DNA from: an uncultured Leucothrix sp.
Lineage (GTDB): Bacteria > Pseudomonadota > Gammaproteobacteria > Thiotrichales > Thiotrichaceae
Assembly: GCA_937923375.1 (NCBI GenBank)
Contig: CALAJG010000295.1
Span: forward strand, 1-5,251
Direction of reading: 5' to 3'
Length of the DNA: 5,251 bases
The notes beneath the pieces are model-generated. The model was not told where the DNA came from and did not search any database. It worked only from the letters and a program-made list of their open reading frames with translations. Positions 1-5,251 of this stretch are shown one piece after another. Every line of letters starts with the position of its first letter. Position 1 is the stretch's first letter. The position numbers and the translations under genes were made by a program.

Positions 1-1083
1 TACAAGGTACTGCGTAAAGCTCGTGATGAGCGCGGCTCGATTGATTTTGAAACGACTGAAACTAAGATTGTGTTCGGTGATGATCGTAAGATTCAATCCA
101 TAAAACCGACTGAGCGCAACAATGCGCATAAGGTGATTGAAGAGTGCATGATTGCAGCGAATGTTTGTGCGGCACGCTTCCTGAAGAAGAACCGCATCCC
201 TGCCCTGCACCGTGTTCACTCTGAACCAAAAACTGAAAGTATCGAAAAAGTTCGTGAGTTCTTAAGCGGTATCGGCCTGAGCCTTGCCGGAGGCGACAGC
301 CCCGAACCTAAGGACTACGCACGCTTACTAGCCAGTGTTCAAGGGCGCGCAGATGCCACATTAATTCAGACCGTGATGTTACGCAGCTTGTCGCGTGCCA
401 TGTACAGTCCGGTAAGTGCCGAGAAACCCGAAGCAGCTCGTCATTTTGGCCTTGCCCAGAAAGATTATGCACACTTCACTTCGCCAATACGCCGTTACCC
501 AGATTTGCTGGTGCACCGCGCGATTCGTCATCTTATCCAAGGCAATAAAGTCGAGAACTATACCTACTCTGCCAGCGACATGGCTGAGCTTGGCGAGCAC
601 TGCTCTATGACTGAACGACGGGCTGATGACGCGACTCGAGACGTGATGGCGTGGTTGAAAGCGGAATACATGCTCGATAAAGTCGGTGAAGTTTTCGACG
701 GATTTATCACGGCAGTGACTGGCTTTGGTTTGTTTGTTGAACTAACAGACATTTATGTGGAGGGCTTGGTCCATGTAACCTCTCTAAAGAGCGATTACTA
801 CCGCTTTGACCCGATGCTGCACCGCATGACCGGAGAAAGTTCGGGCCGTAGTTTCCGCCTTGGCGACCCTATTACCATTCAGGTAGCGCGGGTTGATTTG
901 GACGATCGCAAGATCGACTTTACCCTGCCTGGCTCTGCTGGCGATGACGGCAAACGCAAGCCTAAAAAATCAAACAGCAAGAAAACAGGTAAGACGTCCA
1001 AAAAGGACAAAGCCAAAGTGGGTGTTAAACCTAAGAAAGGCAAGGATAAAAAAGCACCGAAACGTAAGAAACGCAAGTCATGA
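1..1083 (+). CDS. rnr: Ribonuclease R, C-terminal part (5' end outside window)
   Basis: RNase R is a processive 3'-to-5' hydrolytic exoribonuclease of the RNB family that degrades structured RNA, including rRNA and mRNA fragments, in the cytoplasm. The frame is open from base 1, so GTG at 70 is an internal Val and the gene is 5'-truncated by the window. The visible 360 residues hold the second half of the RNB catalytic domain, including the family signature HFTSPIRRYPD (visible residues about 158-168), whose arginines line the catalytic centre. An S1 RNA-binding domain follows (about 230-309; core GFITAVTGFGLFVEL), then a Lys/Arg-rich, low-complexity tail (about 317-360). The catalytic aspartates of the RNB domain must lie upstream. 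RNase R is usually about 750-820 residues, so roughly half is present. The S1 domain and basic tail separate it from RNase II. The stop codon TGA overlaps the ATG of rlmB (ATGA, 1080-1083), which suggests translational coupling. Confidence 0.96.
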   Translation, partial: YKVLRKARDERGSIDFETTETKIVFGDDRKIQSIKPTERNNAHKVIEECMIAANVCAARFLKKNRIPALHRVHSEPKTESIEKVREFLSGIGLSLAGGDSPEPKDYARLLASVQGRADATLIQTVMLRSLSRAMYSPVSAEKPEAARHFGLAQKDYAHFTSPIRRYPDLLVHRAIRHLIQGNKVENYTYSASDMAELGEHCSMTERRADDATRDVMAWLKAEYMLDKVGEVFDGFITAVTGFGLFVELTDIYVEGLVHVTSLKSDYYRFDPMLHRMTGESSGRSFRLGDPITIQVARVDLDDRKIDFTLPGSAGDDGKRKPKKSNSKKTGKTSKKDKAKVGVKPKKGKDKKAPKRKKRKS

Positions 1084-1817
1084 AAACCTTTTTAAACGGC
1101 GTGCATTCGGTTCATAATGCGCTTGAGCACGACGCGAGCAATATTACTCAACTGTGGGTTGCGGAAAACAAACGCAATCCACGGATTGATAAGCTATTGG
1201 CTCGTGCCGAAAAGCTCGGTTTAAAGGTAGAGAATACCACGGCTTCTGCGCTGGACCGCATGACGGGCAGCCGCCAGCATCAAGGTATTGTGGCAGAGTA
1301 TATTGCGCAGGATGTCGCTTCAGAAAATGACTTGTTCGAAATGGTTACCAACGCCACCAAGCCATTATTGCTACTGGTTTTGGATGGCGTGACCGATCCA
1401 CATAACTTAGGTGCCTGCTTGAGAACTGCGGAAGGTGCTGGGGTGGATGCAGTGATTGCTCCCAAAGACAAAGCTGCTGGCTTAACACCTACCGCCCGCA
1501 AAGTGGCCTCAGGTGCCGCGGAAACGCTACCCTTTGTGCAAGTGACCAATTTGGCCCGCACGCTACAGCTGCTAAAAGATGCTGGTGTATGGATTACCGG
1601 CACCAGCGACAAAACTGATCAAGCACTTTATCAAGCAAACTTTAGTGGCCCTACCGCGATCGTCATGGGTGCTGAAGATAAAGGTTTACGCCGGCTTACC
1701 GAGGAAGCGTGTGATCATCTTATCTCTATTCCAATGGCCGGTTCGGTTTCGAGCCTGAATGTTTCGGTTGCAACGGGCGTAGTTTTGTATGAGGCTGTGC
1801 GTCAACGTAACTCATAA
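1080..1817 (+). CDS. rlmB: 23S rRNA (guanosine-2'-O-)-methyltransferase RlmB
   Basis: RlmB is a SpoU-family (SPOUT, trefoil-knot) enzyme that uses S-adenosylmethionine to methylate the 2'-OH of G2251 (E. coli numbering) in the peptidyl-transferase loop of 23S rRNA. The 245 residues match the usual family length of about 245. The N-terminal substrate-binding domain (about 1-75) carries NGVHSVHNAL and the HQGI motif. The three SpoU motifs are intact: motif 1 LDGVTDPHNLGACLRTA (101-117, with Asn109 and Arg115), motif 2 IVMGAEDKGLRRLT (194-207, with Glu199) and motif 3 ISIPMAGSVSSLNVSVATG (215-233, with Asn227), which form the knotted cofactor site. The C-terminal EAVRQR is also very E. coli-like. 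The start is the ATG overlapping the rnr stop; no strong Shine-Dalgarno precedes it, consistent with coupling to rnr translation. The next gene starts 15 bases after the TAA stop. Confidence 0.97.
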   Translation: MKTFLNGVHSVHNALEHDASNITQLWVAENKRNPRIDKLLARAEKLGLKVENTTASALDRMTGSRQHQGIVAEYIAQDVASENDLFEMVTNATKPLLLLVLDGVTDPHNLGACLRTAEGAGVDAVIAPKDKAAGLTPTARKVASGAAETLPFVQVTNLARTLQLLKDAGVWITGTSDKTDQALYQANFSGPTAIVMGAEDKGLRRLTEEACDHLISIPMAGSVSSLNVSVATGVVLYEAVRQRNS

Positions 1818-1832
1818 CAGATCAGTTTCACT

Positions 1833-2507
1833 ATGCTCACTCTCTACCAATTCAATTCTTGTCCTTTTTGCTGGAAGGTTCGCTCACTTCTAAACTATGC
1901 CAATCAGCCTTATGAAACGGTTGAAATTAATCCGATGGGCATGAAAGGGCTGGAGTTTACTGACCATAAAAAAGTCCCGGTACTTAAAGATGACGATAGG
2001 GTAATCGTCGAGTCAGCCACGATAGTCGACTACATCAATGACAATTATGCGCATGCACCAAAAAATGCTGATAGCAAAACCTGGACGGATTGGGTTGATC
2101 AAACGCTGGTGCACTATCTTACGCCGCTGATCCACCCTAATTTCAAAACGTCATGGCGTAACTTTGGGCAAATCATGAAAACTGAACAATACCCTTGGTA
2201 TAAAGCGATTTTCATTCGCCTCGGCGGCTCCGTGGTAATGCCCAGAGTGTCAAAACGCCTTAAAAAGAAATATGCCATAGAGAACGCGCAAGCTGAATTC
2301 CTAAGTGCCCTTGACCATTGGGTTAAACAAGGCGTTGCCGGCAAACCCTTCTACGGTGGGGAGCAGCCTGATTTTGTTGATTGTAGTGTATTTGGCGTTT
2401 TGCGCTCTGGTGACAAGTTAGGTGTGGTAAAAACCGCAAAAAATGCTAGCACAGAGTTTGCAGCATGGTATGATCGTTGCTACCCAATCATGTCAAAACA
2501 AGGTTAG
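1833..2507 (+). CDS. Glutaredoxin/GST-fold protein resembling prostaglandin E synthase 2
   Basis: The 224-residue protein starts with a thioredoxin-like glutaredoxin domain (about 1-75): a first beta strand (LTLYQF), the redox motif C10-P-F-C13, the cis-proline loop KKVPVL (Pro49) and the glutathione-contact pair ESATI (Glu60-Ser61). A helical GST-C-like domain follows (about 85-220). The C-terminal half has the landmarks I recall from animal mPGES-2: W(T/A)DW..., LVH near residue 93, SKRLKKKY (140-147) and GKPFYGGEQPDFVDCSVFGVLR (170-191). CPFC aligns with Cys110/Cys113 of the human enzyme, while the equivalent of Tyr107 is Phe7. The N-terminal membrane anchor of the animal enzyme is absent, so a cytosolic protein is likely. 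In a bacterium a glutathione-dependent thiol redox or isomerase role is more plausible than prostaglandin synthesis; the substrate is unknown. It lies 15 bases after rlmB and 11 bases before the lipoprotein start, so it is probably in the same transcript. No clear Shine-Dalgarno is seen before the ATG. Confidence 0.85.
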   Translation: MLTLYQFNSCPFCWKVRSLLNYANQPYETVEINPMGMKGLEFTDHKKVPVLKDDDRVIVESATIVDYINDNYAHAPKNADSKTWTDWVDQTLVHYLTPLIHPNFKTSWRNFGQIMKTEQYPWYKAIFIRLGGSVVMPRVSKRLKKKYAIENAQAEFLSALDHWVKQGVAGKPFYGGEQPDFVDCSVFGVLRSGDKLGVVKTAKNASTEFAAWYDRCYPIMSKQG

Positions 2508-2518
2508 CGACGCATTCT

Positions 2519-3136
2519 ATGAACATACGCCTCCCGTTGTTTATTTGCATCATTTCTGTTTTTACTGCGGCCTGTGAGCGTGTAGATCAGGCAGAAAAAG
2601 AAAAACAACAGCAGGCTGAATTGATTAAGGCTGTCACTGAAATCCCTTCTCAGATCTTTGATCAAGATGGTTTATATTTTAAATACCCCGAAGGCTGGGA
2701 GATAACGTTGGATGACGTTCAGGACTCGGTACGCCACATCTTTGTTCAAGGCCCAAAGGATTCGGTTTCCATTATCCAACAGTATCCACTCGATAAAGCG
2801 CCCACTCTGGAAGAATTCTCCACCAGTTATTCTGAAGAAACTCAGGTAGTCCCTGTTTTGGCTGAGGGTGAAGTTAGTGAAGCAAGCCCAACAGTGGTAG
2901 CCCAGCCCGAATTTATGATCATAAGTCGCGATTTGGAAGGCAAGTCTTATGAATGGGTTGTTGAAAGGGTACCGGACAGTATCGGTGGCGTTGTGACCAG
3001 CGACTATCGCGAGTACTTCCGTAAAGATTCAGATAAATTTGCCACCTTTCTCATAAACCAAGTCAACAATGACGTGGTTTCAGAATTCGAAGGCTCATTT
3101 GAGCTAATTTTCAAAAGCCTCAAATCGCAGCCTTAG
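2519..3136 (+). CDS. Small lipoprotein with PsbP/DcrB-like domain, function unknown
   Basis: The protein has 205 residues when started at ATG 2519. This start is chosen because it gives a classic lipoprotein signal: MNIR n-region, hydrophobic core LPLFICIISVF and lipobox F-T-A-A-C with the lipidated Cys at residue 19. An in-frame ATG at 2477 would add 14 polar residues before the signal and overlap the preceding gene by 31 bases. Glu at +2, not Asp, predicts outer-membrane sorting. A charged, Gln-rich helical linker (about 20-40) leads to a soluble domain containing GLYFKYPEGWEI (51-62), with the YPxGW pattern typical of PsbP/Mog1/DcrB-like (DUF1795-type) domains, and ending in a hydrophobic/aromatic strand-helix SFELIFKSLK (193-202). 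This family assignment rests on pattern recognition and is tentative. Threonine at the -3 lipobox position is less common than Leu/Val. The Shine-Dalgarno is weak (AAGG at 2500-2503 is too far upstream), so translation may depend on readthrough from the preceding gene 11 bases away. Confidence 0.8.
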   Translation: MNIRLPLFICIISVFTAACERVDQAEKEKQQQAELIKAVTEIPSQIFDQDGLYFKYPEGWEITLDDVQDSVRHIFVQGPKDSVSIIQQYPLDKAPTLEEFSTSYSEETQVVPVLAEGEVSEASPTVVAQPEFMIISRDLEGKSYEWVVERVPDSIGGVVTSDYREYFRKDSDKFATFLINQVNNDVVSEFEGSFELIFKSLKSQP

Positions 3137-3160
3137 CCTTTGCAGGCTCGTCTATTGACG
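3135..3160. terminator. Two adjacent small hairpins at convergent gene junction
   Basis: AGCCT-TTGC-AGGCT (3135-3148, 5-bp stem, 4-base loop) is followed directly by CGTC-TATT-GACG (3149-3160, 4-bp stem). They span the stop of the lipoprotein gene and the stop of the minus-strand gene, which are only 15 bases apart. Hairpins here could serve both convergent transcripts. Neither has a T-run in either direction, so a standard intrinsic terminator is not supported; they may be weak pause sites, 3'-end stabilisers or chance. Confidence 0.25.
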
Positions 3161-3853
3161 ATGAGTCTCTAAGTAAACGCCATAACCTTTGATGAATTCA
3201 AGATTCTCAATAGCCTCAGGGATTTTTAGGTTTTCTAATAAAGCAGCCGCTTGTTCAGTAATTTCAGAGACTTGCTGCCGATCAAACAATTGAACCACTT
3301 CTGCCAAAACGGCTTTATCAGCACTGAGTAACGTTGGAAGTAATTCCTCTGGGGGAATGAATGATGCAATCCCTTGTCCACTCCCTACTCCAGAATGACT
3401 ATTTAGCAAATCAGCCACTAAATCACATTTCAATAGTTTGCAATGTAAAGTACGTGCCTCTTGTTCCTGTTGAAGTTCTTTCATCGCAACAGCGTCGTCA
3501 ACTGCTGCACGTTTCACCGATTGCATGGTGAGATCAATCAAACGCTGCAAGCCTTGCTGAACCATGGATTGCTCACCGCATAGACTACAACTCACCGTAT
3601 ACAAACGGTTTAACTCAGCTTTGACTGCCAACACAACCTCCGTTTCTTCTGTAGGTTTTAATGCCGCTGCGCGCGTTAAAATCGCCTCGAACTGACTTGA
3701 AAAAACAGTTTCAAACGCCCTGTCTTTTCTTACCGCTTCAAGCAACAATGCAGCAGGATCGGCAGTAAGCTCAGGAAACAGTTCAGCTCTGTTAATGCGC
3801 CGCAAACATTGGCGTTCATACCCTCCTGGAAATTCGCTCGGTTTAAAGTACAT
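3152..3853 (-). CDS. Hypothetical protein with paired cysteines, helical
   Basis: I do not recognise this 233-residue protein. It has no signal peptide and no membrane segment, so it is probably cytosolic. It looks largely alpha-helical, with long Glu/Ala/Leu/Gln-rich stretches such as AVAMKELQQEQEAR (121-134). Two cysteine pairs stand out: C89-S-L-C92 (in VSCSLCGEQS) and C138-K-L-L-K-C143, preceded by His137. Together they could form a four-ligand zinc or iron site or a disulfide pair; a single Cys16 lies near the N-terminus. A Gly/Ser-rich break (GVGSGQG, 155-161) followed by PPEE separates the central part from a C-terminal helical part (about 166-220). The ATG start has a weak Shine-Dalgarno (AGGT, 3858-3861, 4 bases upstream). 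It converges on the lipoprotein gene (15-base gap) and diverges from trpD (76-base gap), so it is a single-gene unit. Coherent length and tight fit between its neighbours support a real gene; no function is proposed. Confidence 0.8.
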   Translation of the reverse strand: MYFKPSEFPGGYERQCLRRINRAELFPELTADPAALLLEAVRKDRAFETVFSSQFEAILTRAAALKPTEETEVVLAVKAELNRLYTVSCSLCGEQSMVQQGLQRLIDLTMQSVKRAAVDDAVAMKELQQEQEARTLHCKLLKCDLVADLLNSHSGVGSGQGIASFIPPEELLPTLLSADKAVLAEVVQLFDRQQVSEITEQAAALLENLKIPEAIENLEFIKGYGVYLETHRQ

Positions 3854-3929
3854 CGTAACCTGAATACTGTAATGAATAAGAGTCGCATGCTAACATGCGC
3901 ATTTGATTTCTCTACCCACCAGAAGCAAT
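3854..3929. promoter_or_regulatory. Divergent intergenic region, probable promoters for trpDC and the minus-strand gene
   Basis: These 76 bases separate two divergent starts, so both genes should be promoted from here or from inside the opposite gene. On the plus strand TGCTAACAT (3888-3896) looks like an extended -10 (TGn then TAACAT, 4 of 6 to consensus), which would start transcription near 3903 and leave a leader of about 27 bases; no good -35 is seen at the right distance. The leader is too short for a classical trp attenuator and I see no Trp-rich leader peptide. No match to the E. coli TrpR operator was recognised. A weak Shine-Dalgarno for trpD (AGAAG, 3921-3925) ends four bases before its ATG. 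The promoter assignment is inference. Confidence 0.45.
3884..3899. repeat. Perfect inverted repeat in the divergent promoter region
   Basis: CGCATG-CTAA-CATGCG is a perfect 6-bp dyad with a 4-base centre. It overlaps the candidate extended -10 element for trpD and lies 30 bases before the trpD ATG and 31 bases before the minus-strand ATG, almost exactly midway. That position suits an operator for a dimeric regulator controlling one or both genes. It is too short and lacks a T-run to be a terminator. The dyad is seen directly; its role is inferred. Confidence 0.5.
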
Positions 3930-4943
3930 ATGAATATTAAACAAGCCATTGCTAAGCTGCTCGACAATGAGTCACTCAACTCACAAGAAATGACCGATGT
4001 AATGAACGAGGTCATGACCGGCGTTGCAACCGATGCCCAGATTGGTGGTTTCCTTATTGCGCTGCGTGTGAAGGGTGAAACTGTCGATGAAATAACCGCT
4101 GCCGCTCAAGTGATGCGGAATCTGGCAACTCCTGTTGTAATCAATGCTGATAATTTAATAGATATCGTTGGAACCGGGGGTGATGGCAGTAGCACCTTTA
4201 ATATTTCAACAGCAAGCTGCTTTGTGGTGGCCGCAGCCGGTGGGCATGTTGCCAAACACGGTAACCGTTCTGTTTCCAGTAAGTCAGGTGCTGCTGATGT
4301 ATTGGAGGCGGCTGGCGTAAATTTAAACGTTGGCCCTGATGAAGTTAAAGCCTGTGTAGAAGAGCTAGGCGTTGGCTTTATGTTTGCCCCTATGCACCAC
4401 AGTGCAATGAAGCATGCGATTGGCCCTCGCAAGGAAATGGCGGTGCGTACCGTATTTAATGTACTTGGCCCACTAACAAATCCTGCAGGTGCTCCTAATC
4501 AGTTACTAGGTGTGTTTAGTCCAGATTTAGTCAGGCCTATTGCCGAAGTATTAAAACAGTTAGGCAGCAACCATGTCTTAGTAGTCCATGCTGATGATGG
4601 TCTTGATGAAATCAGCATTGCCGGCTCTACGCGAATTGCAGAACTGAAAAATGGTGAGATAACTGAGTACACTATTAAACCAGAGGACTTTGGTTTTAGC
4701 AGCCAGTCTCTAGGTGGAATCACGGTGGAGAATTCACAACAAAGTCTGGAAATGTTGAAAGGTGTACTTAGTAATGTCGCCGGTCCTGCTCGCGATATCG
4801 TGTCTCTGAATGCAGGTGCAGCGATTTATGCCGCTAACCTTACCGATACGCTTGAAAACGGTATCAAACGGGCTGTTGAAGTCATAGAAAGCGGTTTGGC
4901 GCTCAACAAACTAAACGCATTAATAGAGAAAACATCCGCATGA
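3930..4943 (+). CDS. trpD: Anthranilate phosphoribosyltransferase TrpD
   Basis: TrpD transfers the phosphoribosyl group of PRPP to anthranilate, the second committed step of tryptophan synthesis, as a cytosolic Mg-dependent enzyme. ATG 3930 gives 337 residues beginning MNIKQAIAKLLDN, matching family N-termini and length (about 340). A TTG at 3903 would add nine residues without family support. An N-terminal helical domain (about 1-70) precedes the alpha/beta PRPP domain. Visible motifs are GTGGDGSSTFNIST (81-94, PRPP loop), KHGNRSVSSKSGAADVLEA (109-127), the anthranilate-binding region around HHSAMKHAIGPRKE (156-169, with Arg167), RTVFNVLGPLTNPA (173-186) and DGLDE (223-227), whose Asp-Glu bind metal. 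All key residues are intact. It is a stand-alone enzyme, not fused to a TrpG glutaminase domain as in E. coli, and trpG is not adjacent upstream. Its TGA stop overlaps the trpC start (ATGA, 4940-4943), indicating a trpDC operon with translational coupling. Confidence 0.97.
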   Translation: MNIKQAIAKLLDNESLNSQEMTDVMNEVMTGVATDAQIGGFLIALRVKGETVDEITAAAQVMRNLATPVVINADNLIDIVGTGGDGSSTFNISTASCFVVAAAGGHVAKHGNRSVSSKSGAADVLEAAGVNLNVGPDEVKACVEELGVGFMFAPMHHSAMKHAIGPRKEMAVRTVFNVLGPLTNPAGAPNQLLGVFSPDLVRPIAEVLKQLGSNHVLVVHADDGLDEISIAGSTRIAELKNGEITEYTIKPEDFGFSSQSLGGITVENSQQSLEMLKGVLSNVAGPARDIVSLNAGAAIYAANLTDTLENGIKRAVEVIESGLALNKLNALIEKTSA

Positions 4944-5251
4944 TTGAGTCAGCAGCCAGCAATGTCCCAGACATCCTGAAGAAAATTATTAGTCATAAAG
5001 TTCAGGAAGTTCGTAGTCGGCAGCAGTTAAAATCTAATGAAGACGTCATGAAAGCCGCTTTGGGCGCTGACCCCATTCGCCCGTTTGTGCAAGCGATGCG
5101 GGATAAGCTCGCTGACAATCAATCTGCTGTCATTGCCGAAGTAAAAAAGGCATCACCCAGCAAAGGCGTAATCAGGGAACATTTTGTTCCCTCTGAAATT
5201 GCCACAAGCTACGAATCTAGTGGTGCGGCCTGTTTGTCTGTGCTTACTGAC
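4940..5251 (+). CDS. trpC: Indole-3-glycerol phosphate synthase TrpC, N-terminal part (3' end outside window)
   Basis: TrpC is the (beta/alpha)8-barrel enzyme that decarboxylates and closes carboxyphenylaminodeoxyribulose phosphate into indole-3-glycerol phosphate. Translation from ATG 4940 stays open to the window end for 104 codons, with no stop. Recognisable parts are the N-terminal helix DILKKIISHKVQEV (11-24), the first barrel strand and active-site segment VIAEVKKASPSKG (64-76, with Glu67, Lys69 and Ser72 at the positions of the family's catalytic and phosphate-binding residues), and YESSGAACLSVLTD (91-104), the second strand. Full-length TrpC is about 260-270 residues, so about 40 percent is present. 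Whether it is fused to TrpF as in E. coli cannot be seen here. The start overlaps the trpD stop by four bases; a weak AGAGAA (4925-4930) may serve as its ribosome binding site. Confidence 0.96.
   Translation, partial: MIESAASNVPDILKKIISHKVQEVRSRQQLKSNEDVMKAALGADPIRPFVQAMRDKLADNQSAVIAEVKKASPSKGVIREHFVPSEIATSYESSGAACLSVLTD

Noticed and set aside
70..1083. GTG at 70 as the start of the RNase R gene
   Set aside because: The frame is open to base 1 and the upstream codons (RGSIDFETTETKIVF) match the interior of the RNB domain, so the window cuts a longer gene.
1280..1612. Open frame of 110 codons on the minus strand within rlmB
   Set aside because: It lies wholly antisense to conserved SpoU-family coding sequence; its product is Ser/Thr/Ala/Pro-rich low-information sequence with no recognisable motif, as expected of a shadow frame.
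2477..2518. ATG at 2477 as the start of the lipoprotein gene
   Set aside because: It would bury the signal peptide behind 14 polar residues and overlap the preceding gene by 31 bases; ATG 2519 gives a proper lipoprotein signal.
3866..3893. Possible minus-strand promoter (TTAGCA at 3888-3893, TACAGT at 3866-3871)
   Set aside because: Each box matches only 4 of 6 and the implied start would be about five bases before the ATG, inside the Shine-Dalgarno, so it is not a convincing promoter.
3903..3929. TTG at 3903 as an upstream start of trpD
   Set aside because: The extra residues (MISLPTRSN) have no family support, while ATG 3930 yields the typical TrpD N-terminus and has a nearby AGAAG.
4106..4432. 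Open frame of 108 codons on the minus strand within trpD
   Set aside because: It is antisense to the conserved PRPP-binding region of TrpD and has no domain, start context or neighbours supporting it.

Overview
The window reads as the chromosome of a gammaproteobacterium of middling GC content, possibly marine; that placement is inferred from gene content and protein resemblance. The pair rnr-rlmB is typical of gammaproteobacteria, RlmB is very close to the E. coli type, and TrpD and TrpC look like the unfused forms found outside the enterics. I see no phage, insertion sequence, tRNA, rRNA or CRISPR signal. Coding density is very high and no gene-free stretch exceeds 80 bases.

Layout. (1) Bases 1-3136, plus strand: a compact, probably co-transcribed run. 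It starts with the 3' half of rnr (RNase R; the start lies before the window). It continues with rlmB (23S rRNA 2'-O-methyltransferase, overlapping rnr by ATGA), then a glutaredoxin/GST-fold protein resembling prostaglandin E synthase 2, then a small lipoprotein with a PsbP/DcrB-like sequence. Gaps are -4, 15 and 11 bases. (2) Bases 3152-3853, minus strand: a helical protein I do not recognise, with paired cysteines, converging on the lipoprotein gene. Two small back-to-back hairpins lie at the convergent junction. (3) Bases 3854-3929: a 76-base divergent intergenic region with a perfect 6-bp inverted repeat. (4) Bases 3930-5251, plus strand: trpD and the 5' part of trpC, overlapping by ATGA. 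These are tryptophan biosynthesis genes; trpC runs off the window.

How the genes work together. RNase R degrades structured RNA and takes part in rRNA quality control, and RlmB modifies the 23S peptidyl-transferase region, so the first two genes form an RNA/ribosome module. The two genes after them have no obvious link to it and may simply share its transcript. TrpD and TrpC act in the same pathway, two steps apart (the TrpF step lies between). trpG, often just upstream of trpD in pseudomonad-like genomes, is not adjacent here, so trpDC appears to have its own promoter.

I found no convincing new multi-gene system. The items most worth a second look are the PGES2-like protein, the unrecognised cysteine-pair protein and the palindrome in the divergent promoter region.
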